From Diadema setosum (Eukaryota > Echinodermata > Echinoidea > Diadematoida > Diadematidae): a stretch of DNA of 64,000 nucleotides. Under the pieces are notes generated by a model. That model did no database searches and was not told where the DNA came from. It worked only from the letters and a program-made list of their open reading frames with translations. A program made the position numbers and the translations under genes. The stretch spans positions 18,851,706 to 18,915,705 of the forward strand of contig NC_092693.1 in the NCBI RefSeq assembly GCF_964275005.1, written 5' to 3'. Positions 10,602 through 23,127 of this stretch are shown here, piece after piece (position 1 is the stretch's first letter; every line of letters starts with the position of its first letter).

Positions 10602-12957
10602 TATGGTATATTCAGCATATGTGAATATTAAAATTATGAGAAAGTCCCTTAAAAGAAAACTGTACTGACATTTTCTAATTGTCTGATAATTCTAATCTAC
10701 ATTTTTTGATGCCTACTACTGGAAAGAGAGGATTGTAAAACCCAGGATAAAGCCTGTAATGATTTTTTGAAAAAAAAAATGAAAACGAGCAAGCCATGGA
10801 ACGATCCACACAATTTGGCCTACATCACAGGTGCTCTTGGTGCACAACTCCGGCATTGGCAAGACGAACTACATAATGCTAATTTACTGATGAAATCTCA
10901 CACGAAGTACTGCAAAAGCTGTCATTTAGTATAATTGCAATATGGAGCTATAATAAACATGTTAAACAATATCTATTAATCTTTAAAAGCAATCTCTTCA
11001 ACAGCTTTTTATTTAGATAAAACTTGTGGGGAAATTCCAGATATGCAAAATGAAATTGGCATCGTTATCCGAACGTGCTGCCCATAGAAGACTGTGTGTA
11101 ATTAACGTTACGCATTGATGATCATGATCGAGCGACGGTTCGCCAGTTCAAACTAACGTAGATGAGGGCTGAGTGAATCTAAATCCAAATGTAGATAGAC
11201 TCTCTTCAACGGCACGCACGATTTACGCTTAGTAAGATGAAAACGGTACCCAGTACACATAGACTCTGAAATACTAGAACTAGGACTAGGACTACTGAGC
11301 AGTCAAGGAGTAGGTTCTACGTGGCAGTCCAAGTTTTGATGAGTAGGCCCTACACTCACTCACCGTCGACATTGCTGCTGTAGGCCCTATGTGCACAGCG
11401 ATAATAAGGCACAGCGTAACGTTACATACCCCTGCTGCCAGAACTTGAAGAAAGTCCAGACGAAAGTCCAGACTCCTGGGGGGTGTTTCATCAACGCTTG
11501 TCAGCGCTGACAACTGTCGGTGCTGACCAATTTCAGCAGAATCCCTGGTTTTGATTGGCTGAGATGCTCTGGTCACTGACTGTTACTATGGTGATTCAAG
11601 TTGTCAGCGCTGACAAATGTTGATGAAACACCCCCCAGATCTAGATCTGGACCCTTGTCCTGCAGGCACTGTTGTTCCTGTGCTGGATTTTTCATGTAAG
11701 GTATCTGCTTTATGGATTTCCGATGTTTTGTAGTCGAGATAAATCTCATAGTGGTGTTATTTACACCAAGGACTAATGTTAGATTTAACAGTTTGTTTCA
11801 GTAGGCCTACTAGGACCCATATCTCGGAAGAGTGGCCTGACCACGTAGATTTTAACACAGTGTCGCCGCTTCGCGATCCCAGCGCTGGTGTAGGTATAGT
11901 GCTAGCGTACTTCCGTATCCATGTAGATATCTAAAAATTCACCTTGCCAAATGGCACCAAACTCACAGGAAATACTTTATGATTCATATCCAACAGCTCA
12001 CGTTAATTGGAAACAAATCACATGTCGGGAAGCGTAAGTGTAGATGTCGACTTTCCTGTCAGCGTCGCTAAAAATAATCTGCTCTACGTCTAACACGAGT
12101 GATTGCGGCCAGGCCCTACCTACCTGCTGCGCACGCACAGACTGAAGTTAGTCATTTAATATCATGAGACAAATCTTTCAAGTAATCGGGGGCAATAAAT
12201 AAATTTACAAATTATTTGTGGTAAGTTGAATGAAAAATGTAGTTCCTATATCACACAAGTCGCAAAAATCATTACACTTTTGAGTTTAATTCTCGCGTAA
12301 ATTCCCCGTTCGCACAGTACTAGTCGGCTAACTTCAGTTCTAGATTGTGCATCTTGCGTTCGCCAAGATCTCTCGCGAGGAGTTAGTTGGGTTTTTTTTT
12401 TGAGTGACGACTTGAAAGTCGACGTCAATATTGATACTTCTCGATTACTGATTTCGTTCAAATATAAGAGAATACTTTGAAATATGCTATGAAGTATATC
12501 CTGTAATTTTGGTGCGATTTGGTTTAGTGAAATTTGAGATATCTACATGGATAGAACAGTACACAAGCGCCGCCTGCTAGCTAAATTAGGCCTAAGCGTC
12601 GTCTGCTACTCGATACGAATTAACGCACGCGTATGCGAGCACTTGTAATCAGTAATAGTGAGAGCACCTGTGACATCATGACATCCGGGCTCGTCAGCTC
12701 ATTAGCATAATTCTCACCTAAAAAGTTCAATTTTTAACATTAAATTACGGACTTAATCGTTGTGAAATTTTGATTCTGTTTGCACCGCTGGGTCTTTTAG
12801 AATTAAAAGAACAACATATAACAAAAATAAAAAACCGGTACAATGCCCTTTTAAGTACATATTCCTGCCCATGCATGTGCTGAAATAAATTTTTGTGGAC
12901 ACTCTTAACGTCAGAGCTCTTCCTTTATTTAGGGGTTAATTTTGCTAGCTTCCCTTC
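10602..12957. other. Non-coding repeat within block B
   Basis: Shared almost base for base with 34790-36955 of block C apart from small indels and the MITE at 11479. It contains a CTAGATCTAGATC palindrome region, CpG-bearing words near 11860-11900 and an A/T-rich right part. Short open frames here are not supported by domains or conserved frame. Confidence 0.55.
11479..11635. mobile_element. Short palindromic MITE, 157 bp
   Basis: The arms start GGGGGGTGTTTCATCAAC and include TTGTCAGCGCTGACAA on both sides. Flanks are CTG (left) and CAG (right). The empty site in block C near 35628 reads ACTCCAGATCTAG, so a single CAG was replaced by the element plus its flanks. A related copy lies at 45496-45633. 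Confidence 0.88.
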
Positions 12958-13016
12958 CAAAATTAAATCTTTGAAGGCTCGATCCGTGGCGGCAGAATTT
13001 TAGGTGGTAGAAGGCC

Positions 13017-13039
13017 GGTGCACCACGTATTCTTTATTT
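13017..13039 (+). repeat. Left member of inverted pair bracketing the LINE (block B)
   Basis: GGTGCACCACGTATTC and its flank recur inverted at 23775-23797, next to the LINE 3' tail. The same pairing is at 37009-37031 and 38727-38750 in block C. Block A has a left member at 3492-3520. Confidence 0.75.
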
Positions 13040-13658
13040 GGGTATGTACCGTATGTGGCCCTGAAAACGGCAAGAACATTATTGCCGAAGCGTCGGGAGC
13101 GGGTTTTTTGGCCCTTTTCAGGTCCACATACATACCAAGAAAGAGAGAGTGTTCCAGCGACAGGTAACTAAATACGTAGGGCTACTTGAACGAGAATTTA
13201 TTTCTCTCTTGTAAACGATCGGGTTTTCGTGCAAACCACTCAACCAATACTATTCTCTTGAATGTTGTTAAAGATTTACAAGATAGTCCTCCTATGGACA
13301 AAGGTCTCATTACGTGCCTTTTTACTCTAGATCTTAAGAAGGCATTTGACTTGGTGGATAATGTTATTCTTCTATAGAGAAGCTGAAGCATTATGGTTTT
13401 GATGAGGGAAGTGTGTCCTGGTTCCAAAGCTAATTAACTGGTAGACTTTAGGACAGGCCCCACTATATATGGTGAATGAATATACTTCATCGAAGAGGAG
13501 GGTTGGATTCGGTGTACCTCAAGGATCGATACTCGATACACTGCTGTTTTTGTTGTTTATTAATGATATCCCAAATGCAAAACAGCACTGCAAACCATCA
13601 CTGTATGCTGATGGCAACACTTGTCTCTATTTTTCATGTAGTGATCCTCATGATATAT
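13017..13658 (+). pseudogene. LINE reverse transcriptase, 5' part (block B)
   Basis: Plus-strand residues include SGFRANHSTN, then FTLDLKKAFDLVDN (palm motif A), GFGVPQGSILDTLLFLLFI (motif B) and SLYADGN at the motif C position. The catalytic YADD is changed to YADG. The frame is broken between motifs A and B, so this copy is inactive. The gene is split here by a DNA transposon; it resumes at 16187 and ends at 23798. The clade looks CR1/L2-like within the jockey superfamily. Confidence 0.85.
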
Positions 13659-16178
13659 GGCCCATTCTCAGTAAAAGCGTTCAAATACGGAATTTTGGTG
13701 TCGCCGACATTCCATGACAGTTTGCGGTTCCCTGAAACCTATTAGATACTATTTAAATGTTTATAATGTATCACGAGGAGTTTATTTGTTAAAAATAAAC
13801 ACGATCAAATGCGGTTGTCTGCCTTTTTGTATAAAATTTTGCTGTTAAACTTCGTTAAGACCCCCAAAACGCAGTGTCGCCGGCTATTTCAGAATTATGT
13901 TTTATTGCTCCTCTCCGTCCACAAACATACTTTCCAAATATCATTTTCATGGACGATGAGCATATCATATGTGCTAATCACAATACTCAAAAAGTTTCAA
14001 AATTTTTATTGACTTCTTTTTTTATAGCCTTTTGAAACCTGTCGCCAAATTCACCGCCAGATACGTTACCAGTTTCTTTAGTGTTACAGCATTGCGAAAA
14101 TAACAAGACTATGAAATGACCCCGTGTATATGAAACCCTGAGGATATACTTCATACACTGCAAGTACTTAGATTTTTTTGTGCAACAGCTCTTTATTGAG
14201 AATACGGTACAATGTTTGAAATATCGGTTTTCTACACTTTTATTTGGACAGATACGTTACATACTTTTCACGCCACCCACGGCGACAGACATTGCAATGT
14301 CAGACAAATTGTATATTATACATTACTCCTCGGAATGACGCATCGATTCAACATTAAAGTTTAGTACAAGTGAGAAATATTTGGTAGATATCGCTCTCAT
14401 AATAATATGATCGACCATATACGTTACCACAGATACGTTACCCCAGATACGTGACCGAATTTTGCTCATTGGTCTTGTGCTTTCTAGGGATCAAATCTGG
14501 TCAAAATTCATCCCTACACATTATATGCTTAGTTTTGTTGGACCTCAGGATTATATTCTTACACCAAAAGGACAGAGAGGTGAAAAAGAGCAACACTTCC
14601 ACATGATTTTTCTTTGTGCGTCAGTGTCTCACAACTTACTGCCAAGTTTTCCGACAGATACGTTACCACATAATCAAAATGCTGAAAAGAAATTGTAAAT
14701 GTTTGTACAAACAAATTGTTGTGTGCTCATAAACTCCAAAGTTCTATTCTATAAAACCCAGCCACTTTCATATTCTATGCAACAACTTTGAACGTTTATT
14801 TTACAAGACGAAGCTAAGATTCAGCATATCAGTTTTTTGCTTTTCAGATTTAGCAGATACGTTACGTATAATTCAGGGCACCCACGGTGACAAATAATGT
14901 TATGTAAAACAAAGTGTTCATAAAACAATTCTGCATAGAATGACGCTTCCATAAAAAATTAAAGTTATGTTCAAATGAAGAATATTCAGTAGAAATTGCT
15001 CTGTAACTTCACCGACAGATTCATTTACGGTACGCCAGATACGTTACCAAACTTTGAAAGAGTAAAAAGTAGTTTATGAAACGCTTGCGAGAAAAGTTTC
15101 AGTGTTCTGTTGCATATGTATTCTAGTGTTTTTCAACATATGAAGAACTACTCAAGATTCATTGATAAGTTGAACAATTATTTATTCATTTTCATTAAAA
15201 GGGATGAGCCAAATACGTTACCATAGGTCAAACAACTGTTTAGCATATCGAGTTCATAGAGACTGTACCTACTTCCTTCTAAGTGCCTGCAAAAATATAT
15301 TTTTTAAACCTTGTTTGCATTATCCATCAAAACTTAATGAATATTTATAGTCAGATGGATAAATACATTCAGACGTAAGATGAGAATATTCTGTCAATGA
15401 AGAACTCAGCTTTCACATTTAGGGCTCTTTTCCACTACATTTCATAGTTTAAATATTACGTACAATGTTTAAAATGCTTAATTTGGGCTTACATCATTCA
15501 TTTTTACATCAATTCATGAGGTAAATACTTAAACAGGTGATATTTATTTATTCATACACAACTAAAATTATTACTTATATTTTACCAGATACGTTACCAA
15601 AGGTGATTCGATGTTTTTCAATAGTTATTTCCCCAGGAAAGCAATTCATATTTGTTTCCTGTGGAAATTCCAGATCGGATCGTTCCCTTTGCATAATTTG
15701 TGGGATTCGAAACTTTATTTGTAAGCGAAATTTGCAAAAACTGCAAAGTGAATCTTAAGGTTATATTTCATTTCAGCAAAAAGCATATTTCAACCTACCA
15801 CACAGAAATAATTTCTACCAATTAGCAAGGGATGACAACATCTTTACCTCTTGAAAAACCCCAATATCTTTAGGAGGGACAGATGTCTTTTCCTGAACAG
15901 AAATTGGATCAAAACAATAAATCTAATTCAGAGTTAGGAGTCCATTACAACATGTAAATTTGCGGTAACGTATCTGATTGGTGATCAAAAATCATATATG
16001 ATGCTCTATTTCAATTCATTTTTACTCAATGAATGGCCATCATTTAGAATGTTCCACTTTTTGTTTCGTATTTGACCGGTTTTGAAGTTTCCGAAAACAC
16101 ATCTTTGAATGTATTACTTTGTGGTTGATTTTTCGGTTTTACTCACATGGAATTGAACACTTAATCTGAGAATGGCCC
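13659..16178. mobile_element. Non-autonomous DNA transposon with internal GATACGTTACC repeats, 2520 bp
   Basis: The ends are GGCCCATTCTCAG (left) and the inverse of GGGCCATTCTCAG (right), followed by a looser TAAAAGCGTTCAA/ATTAAGTGTTCAA match. Block C runs straight across the site (37640-37655), so the borders are well fixed. Flanks ATATAT and ACATAT suggest a duplication of about 6 bp with one mismatch. No transposase or other coding region is visible. I do not recognise the superfamily. Confidence 0.8.
14058..15976 (+). repeat. Periodic CAGATACGTTACC motif array
   Basis: Copies or one-mismatch copies start at about 14058, 14249, 14418, 14430, 14444, 14655, 14854, 15036, 15209 and 15586, with one inverted copy at 15964-15976. 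From 14058 to 15209 the main copies are 173-225 bases apart. A longer unit also repeats: the sequence around 14249-14400 (CACCCACGGCGACA and following) matches 14854-15000, a shift of about 605 bases. Confidence 0.85.
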
Positions 16179-16186
16179 ACATATGT

Positions 16187-16646
16187 CTCAATGAAGATTC
16201 AACATGTTCAATTTACAAAGTATTTCGCCTTGGCTCACGTGTGTTGTATAAGTCTGAATAATATATGCTTACTGGTTCTTAAAGACGATTGACCAGATTT
16301 AAAGATGATTTGATTAATGTTGCGATAGGTGGGGAAATTTTGCACCGTGTTTGAAATGTAAATACATGTATCTGGGAGTGATTTTTTTTTTTATTCTTAT
16401 TTAAATTGGAAATAGCATATTGATTACATTCGTGGTAAGTAAATTTCTTCTTCGTAGAACAAATAATTTTCGAATTCTCATATTGCAAAAATGTTGTATC
16501 ACTCAATTATTCAATCTCATTTTGATTACTGGTCTTCTGTATGGAGCAATGCTAAAAAGTCCCATCTGAATGTGCTTTTCATTCTTCAGAAAAGAGCCTT
16601 GAGAATATAGAAGTGCTAATATGTTTGCACGAAGTGATTGCACACA
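16187..16646 (+). pseudogene. LINE ORF2, middle part (block B)
   Basis: Continues the LINE after the 13659-16178 insertion. Plus-strand residues include YWSSVWSNA...KSHLN and ILQKRALRI, the post-palm 'YCxxVW...LQKRALR' signature. Several stops interrupt it. It breaks off near 16646, where block C continues directly into the 3' end. Confidence 0.75.
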
Positions 16647-16675
16647 CAACCTAAATTGGTAGGCAGGACTAATAA

Positions 16676-17222
16676 GAAGCTGGTCCAGATGGTGTCACCC
16701 TGGACTAGTGTTATTCTAGTAATGCTAGCTTGACTTGCTTATTGGACTACCGTGAAGTTAGTAATGACTACTGGACTTGGTAAGCCAAGGCAAGTAATGA
16801 CTTCTGGACTTGCATAATGCTAGTCATGATGTTAGTTAACACTGCTGGACTAGGGAAATCAGGCTAGTAATGAGCATAAAACTACTCATCATGTTAGTAG
16901 TGATAGCTGGACTAGTAAGGCAAAAGATAGTCAAAGAGTGCTGGACTAGCGCAAAGCTACTCATGTCTGCTGAACTAAGTTACTAGCTTTGGATTTCCAT
17001 GCTAGTCATGACTGCTGGACTAGCATGAGACTTGCAGTGGATGCTGGACTATGCTGAGTAAGGCTAGTCATTGCTGCCTGACTAGAAAACGACTAGCTTT
17101 AAACTAGTGTAGATGGTGTCAAGTTACACTAACATAGAGCTAGTACAAACAGCTGGACTAGCTTATTGCTAGTCTGGCCATTTTGACTAGCTTTCACCAA
17201 ACCTAGCGCAGCATGCGTGACA
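16676..17222. repeat. CTGGACTAG / GCTAGTCA motif array
   Basis: About 550 bases dense in CTGGACTAG (at least six copies) and in CTAGT/ACTAG words, spaced irregularly at 40-90 bases. GATGGTGTCA occurs near both edges (about 16688 and 17111). No reading frame explains it. It lies at the left edge of a 6.5-kb stretch absent from block C. Confidence 0.7.
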
Positions 17223-18599
17223 ACCGAAAGCTAGTCAAGGTCTCGGAGGTGAATCTGAAATGAAATTACATGTATGCAGATAATGTAACTGTGACGAAAA
17301 TACATTAAAACAAAAGCAATAATATCAGGTTAAAAATCTCAAATTTCATTCATCCAACGAATGCAGCAAATAATGTAGGCATCATGAATATCACAAATGA
17401 ATTTTACATAATTGAAAAGAAATTGAAGTGCAGCATTGAATAAACAAATGAATATACAGGGTTACATAAAAACACTCAATGCACAATGGGAAGCATGAAA
17501 TAAATCAAGAGTCGAGCTCTACAACTGCATATCTCCAGTAATATACAACTTCTATATAAAATTGAACTCGTAAATGGCCATGTGTTGTGAACTTGCAACC
17601 CAAAAGGGTGGACCAAAAAAAAAATGTTATGATTCATTGTTATATGAGCTCATTAAGCACATGAAATTGTGACACGGCAAGTGATAGAATAAAAAAAAAA
17701 ACGAAGGTGCGGGGGAGGGGAGAGGGGAGAGAAACGGTACACATAAAGTCTATGGGAGCGATTTTGTTAATTATGTGATAACTTACTTTGCTATGCTAGG
17801 AACTAGGCAGTTGATTTTGGTTTTATCTTACAGCTAGGACAGGTATAATAATCCAACTCCAAATGCATTATAAATTTCTCAATGATGATTATCTCAAATC
17901 AAGTCACAAAAGCCTTAATCATATGACCAAGTCAACTTAACACTATGAGAGCAAAATTTTGTATGATTATAATTCATAATTTTGGTATAATATGGGCTAC
18001 AAACTTGATTTGAATCTTTCTCATCCTTCTCATTATTTCAGCTTCATAACGCATGTTTTATTGTACAGTGTATTAAGAACTATAAATCATTTATGTGGCT
18101 ATACAACTCGAAATCTGTGTCAAGGAGTAGCCGCAAGGCAAAGTCTGAAACTAAAGCAGAAATTTATTCCCAAGGATTGTGTACTAAACATGTACAGGAC
18201 ATGTATTTTGGAATTTAATTAGAGAAATCTGACTCTGGTTGCTTTCTTACAAAATGATTATAACATAGGCATATAGTAATAACTCATTGAGATAATGTGT
18301 GTGGTTCCTATACAATTTCGTTATTACAGAGTATATTTCATAAACTTTCACACACAAACACATTACTGTCCACAAGGATAAGATGTAATGAGGCTTGCAG
18401 TGATGTAACATCCAATACAAATGTAGGTACATGTAATGTATATATTAATCTGATCTAAAAGTACAACAAACGGAACAAATTCTCTAAACATTTCAGATTT
18501 TAACTCTTTTTATAACATGCCATTTTGTACAGAAAGGATGCATTTCTGAAGGTGGTATCAAGGTATGAAATCAGACTAGTACAAGACCGATGTTAGTAC
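17223..18599. other. AT-rich stretch without recognised features
   Basis: I see no gene. A purine-rich run lies near 17700-17735 (GGGGAGGGGAGAGGGGAGAG). Confidence 0.5.
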
Positions 18600-19420
18600 A
18601 CAAAACAGTCTGTCCAAAGGGGTTTTCCGAGGTATTGTCATGAACAACTACATTTCATGAATATTCTTTATCTTTAAGGTATCTACTTAAAACGTATCTT
18701 GACTGTATTGCTTTTGGGTCTGGAGAGCAAGATTTTTTTTCTCTCTCTTGGGGGCCCTATCCTCGCCCCCCCCCCCCCCCCGAGGTCCAAGGAGGTTATC
18801 ATAGGTATTGAGGCATTGTCATGAACAACGTATATTCTTCACCTATAAAGATATCCACATACAACATATCTTGCCTACAATGCTTTTGGATTTGGAGCAC
18901 AATAGTTTCTCCCATCTTCCCTTGCCCCCCCCCCCCCCCTTCCCCATCGACCACATGCTCAACATGAACAACCTTGGGATCCTACCCACTAAGGATGATC
19001 CCAACCAAGTTTGACTGAAATCTGGACTCCGGTTCTGAAGAAGATGGGCATGTGTTTTTTCCCCTTGGCCCCCACCACCAAAACTTGGGTCTTTCCATGA
19101 ACAAACTATATTCTTTATAGATAAATGTATAGATCTACAAATAACATATTAACTGCATTGTTTTGGGGTCTGGAGAAGAAGATTTTTAAAGATTACCCCC
19201 TTTTTCCCCTTGGGGGCCGTCCCCCCCCCCCCCCGGCCACATGCTCCACATGAACAACTTTTGGTCTCTACCCCCTAAGAATGATCCCCACCAAGCTTGG
19301 TTGATATCCGCCCACCAGTTCTTGAGAAGAAGATGAAAATGTAAAAGTCTATGCACGACGCATGACGAACAAAAAGCGATCGATCGCAATAGCTCACTCA
19401 AGCCTTTGGCTCAGTTGAGT
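18600..19420. repeat. Threefold diverged dispersed repeat with C-runs
   Basis: Three related units begin near 18636, 18817 and 19090 with 'CATGAACAAC...ATATTCTT', followed by 'TTTTGGGTCTGGAG' and C homopolymers of about 13-16 bases. The last unit ends with AGCTCACTCAAGCCTTTGGC, a tail I associate with a dispersed repeat common in marine invertebrates. A fragment of the same family is at 20760-20900. Confidence 0.65.
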
Positions 19421-20248
19421 TTGAAATAGACACTATGAACATTACCCACTTCACTAGCAGTTGTTAAGACCACATTTTGAAAACAGTACAGGGATGGACC
19501 AGTCTCTGTCCTAAAAATAGATCTTTTTTTTTTTCATCAGAAAGCCAGTTTCTGACTAAAGGCAGTTTATTGTGTTACTGACATTTGATCATCTAATATT
19601 CAAATTAAATATCAACTACTAGCACTAATTGACAAAAAAAAAATTCTTCAAATGGGAGCAATTTGAAACAGTTAACCAAAATAAACTAACAATTATACCT
19701 CAAAGGACCTTGTCTTTTGACCTTTGAAGCTTTGACCCTGTCATGTGACTTCAAAGTGTGTCATAAGGGGAAAGTTACCATAGTGCACCTATTATCCAAG
19801 TTTGGTTATAATTGAAGTTCAAAAAAGTTACTGAAACTGTAACAGATGGACACATGGAAGGAAGCATGGATGAACATACAGAATTTGGATCGTTATGTGT
19901 CATCACAATATTTGGTGAATACTGCCAGTTGTTTGGGAAAATAAAATCTTCCCTATAATAAGGTTGTTTTCAGGGCAGCTTGAAGTTTCAAAACAAACTC
20001 TTTTCATCGACGAGCCCTGTTCTACTTTTAGTGTTGAAGTGCTGCAGTACGTCCTGGTAACAGCTTCATGTTCAACTACAGATGAGCCTGATGAGGCTGA
20101 CTCTTCAACAAGAATGTAAGTTCCAACTTCAGAGGAGCATATACTGTATCTCAAAAGAGGAAAAAGCAAGGATATGTAGGCCTATACACTGATGGTAGCT
20201 GTCTTTTCTCGTTGGGCTTCTAATCTAACGTTGGAATTGTGTTCAGTC
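19421..20248. other. Dispersed repeat and an isolated open stretch
   Basis: A 'TGACCTTTGAAGCTTTGACC...GGACACATGGAAGG' dispersed repeat spans about 19690-19880. On the minus strand 19965-20160 is open and codon-like (TYILVEESASSGSSVVEHEA). It lacks clear matching splice sites, so I do not call it an exon. Confidence 0.4.
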
Positions 20249-21836
20249 AGGGGCTTGGTGGGAGCTGCCACTACTCTCTGTCTGCCTGAGTTGACGAGTG
20301 GTGTCATAGCTCCTCAAGGTCTCCAAACGATACTCAATGAATCCGAGATCCTTGTCATACAGTACTCCTGAAATATAAGAATGCATTGTAGGTCAAAGCT
20401 TTTTCTCGAGTCTCAACAAATTTCACTTTGGCACAGAGTTGACTATAACTGATGAAAATCTGATAGCAGTAGAAATACACGTAGTGGCATTCTTATGGAA
20501 GAAAACGAGAATAGGTTTGCAACTGATAGGTTTATCACAAATGAACGGCACAACTGGCATGTTGGAGCTTACGTAACATTACGTTACATTGGAGTTTACG
20601 TACATCCAACCTAAGTCATGGAATCCGACCAATCTGCATACAAAATTTATTAGACATCTATGAACATGTACATCAAAGATTATCAAAAGCCCCCACATTG
20701 CCTGTATATTTGCCCAATGATTTAATTAAGACATAGATGCAATTAATTTCCCTGTAAAGGCCCTTTTTTTTGGGGGGGGGGGAGGGGCTCATGACCATAT
20801 CCTGAACAACTTTGGGTCCTTGCCCCCTAACTAAACAAGGATGATCAACTCCTAGTATGGTTGAATTCTGTCCACTATCTCTGGAGAAAAGTTTAATATG
20901 TAAGTTTTTGCAAGCTAGATGAATAAGATATAACCATGTACTAGTATGTCACTTAAGCTTTCTGCTAAAGAGGGCTAAAAAAGTTGTAGATCACATACTA
21001 GTAAACTTATGAGTATAAACTTATATCCTTTTGCACCTTATGTGGTGTCTCACAAAGTGGGGTACTGCATCGCAACTGCCTTGACTTCAACGCGTCTTTT
21101 GCTCACTACTTGGGTATCTGAATTTAAAAAGAAAGCAAGAAGAATGTTAATCATATTCTACGAAGCAAATATATAACATCAAAAAATTGGCCCTCATTTC
21201 AATCTTTCAAGGGGCTGAACTATTTTCATGTTTTTTTTCTTGGCATTAATTTCTATTGCTATTCAGTAACGCTGTTTCAAGTACATTTATTCATGTGCTA
21301 CTTACACCAAATATCATTTAATACAAATGAAAATTTCATGCAGATGGGTTAAGTGTGCATGTGCAGAGTTAGTAGAAAAATACAAGATGTGATTATCCAT
21401 CGAACTTTATGGCAAATCAATTTCCATTTTTTTTATTCAGCATTATTATAATCATATCATAAGTATTAGGACTATTATCATTTACATGTGGCCCGATGGG
21501 GGTACCAAGAAAATAAGTCAGCGTGGAGTCTTGTAGGTACACTCTTTTTACATGTTTCATACAAGCATATCAGTCTTTATTTTTAAATCTATAACCATCA
21601 CTTCATTTACAACGTTATACTTACCGGTCCGTTTATTTTCTCTTTTTTTTTTCTTTTTTTTTGTGGGGGGGGGGGGGCACATTTTAGTCTGTTATTCTCT
21701 ATACTTGAGAAGACAAAAACAAAAGTGAACAGGCAAATTAGATGGTGCTATAATATTATTGCATGGAAATGTATAGTACAAGACATGACAATGGGAAACT
21801 GGTTTTCCAGACGAGTTTTCAAATAATTGAACTTAC

Positions 21837-22656
21837 GCTGTACTGTTTTCTGCTTCCATTATCAACAAGAAAAATGCTACGATGATCTGGATAAGCAGGT
21901 GTCTCCTTGGAGCAGTCAGAACTCCTTCCATCAGCTATTGAAGTATCTCCTCCCCCTTGGAGTGATGTGTGTGTTGAATTCCTGGGCAAATAAGTAAAAT
22001 TTAAAAGTTTTACAAATCATACAAATTATGGCATGAGGATAATAGGTCCCTCCAGTTTACATTATAAACTTGAAGTGCAAAATCATTTAATACATATTTG
22101 CCATAAGCAACGTTCAGCTCTACTTACACAACTCAAGACTGACCGTAACATGGTTTTCACTTCTGTCGATACAGCATGTACACATTTTTTTTTTTTTTTA
22201 AATACGAGTACTAACCTTTCAAGGCTTTCATTTTCAGAGGGAAGGACAGCTCCAAAACTGCTCCATGAAGTATTAAAATACTTGAAAATCATTTCTTCAA
22301 ACAAAACAGAACCAACCAATTAGCTTTCAATCTCTTAATGTAGCCTCTTATGTAATTACTGAGACTCTAGAATGTAAAATAAATGTGAATCAATTTCAAA
22401 CTAGTCTCCCTTCATTAATCATCGTGGAAAACAACAGAATAGCTTACAGCAGGGTTAGTGCAATGGAAGTCCATATCTCGGGGGCTCCTTCGCTGATGTT
22501 GGCCCGGTGTTTCCAGCATTCGTCAACCCTGCATTCAATGGCTAGTCGTTGGCCACATCTGGTATATACATGTACTTCTTCAATCTGGTGATCTGCACGC
22601 TGGTGGTGTGACAGAAACTGTACAGCTATCATAGTATATTCTCCAAATGATGACCC
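21837..22656 (-). CDS. Unrecognised three-exon coding piece
   Basis: Three minus-strand segments join with consistent phase: 22656-22448, 22257-22216 and 21981-21837, 396 nt or 132 codons without a stop. Donors are GTAAGC, GTTAGT and GTAAGT; acceptors are ACAG, GCAG and CCAG. The first exon includes VHVYTRCGQRLAIECRVDEC and a cysteine-bearing WKHRANISEGAPEIW stretch. The third is Ser/Gly/Asp-rich. I do not recognise the family. Start and stop are not identified, so this is an internal part. Further possible exons at 21117-21054 and 20367-20245 (the latter containing LYDKDLGFIEYRLETL and a stop) have clean splice sites but phases that do not join. It could be a host gene or gene fragment carried inside the 16647-23127 insertion. 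Confidence rests on splice and phase agreement only. Confidence 0.38.
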
Positions 22657-22661
22657 CTGTA

Positions 22662-23127
22662 CCGAGTTTCTTTAAATCACCATCACTCCCGAAGAACTGT
22701 CATGTTACGTCTTTTTATCTGGAGGAAAGCATGAAAACACAATGTTCAGAAATGGATTTAGAACTCATCTCCACAAGACAATATGCAGTTCTGTTTTGTC
22801 CACACAAATACTAAGTGTGCACCAATAGAAAAGCTAGTAATTACTTTTTAGCAACATCGATCAGCATATTTAGAAAGACCCAAAGATGATCTCTGCCAAA
22901 TTTCAATGCCTAAGGTCACCTGTAACTTTCATAAAGAACAATGTTCAAATATAGTACGGTACCCGTTGTCGTCTGCTAAAAGGGGGATCAATCTCCATGA
23001 TGTGTGAGCACGCTGATCTTCAGCTAGAAGTGTGATGTCACAGTGGACTAACACTTAACAGTGCATGCATCGTACTTCTTATTTAGATGATTGCCACACA
23101 TGACGTGGGAGTGCAATAGCACTATGG
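22662..23127. other. Spacer to the LINE 3' part
   Basis: No gene is visible. GATTGCCACACA near 23079 resembles GATTGCACACA at 16641, on the other side of the 6.5-kb stretch. It could be an imperfect target duplication. Confidence 0.4.

Larger units (their letters stand above)
4572..13658. repeat. Composite repeat block, copy B, left part
   Basis: Matches block A over 4572-9060 and block C over about 7719-13658. It is interrupted by three mobile elements, at 6077-7058, 9420-10601 and 11479-11635. The stretch 10602-12950 is non-coding repeat shared with 34790-36940 and holds no gene that I recognise. Block B resumes at 16187-16646, 23128-23800 and 32962-33074. Confidence 0.8.

Noticed and set aside
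21054-21117. Further exon of the unrecognised minus-strand gene, with another at 20245-20367
   Set aside because: Splice borders look good but neither phase joins with the 21837-22656 model or with each other.
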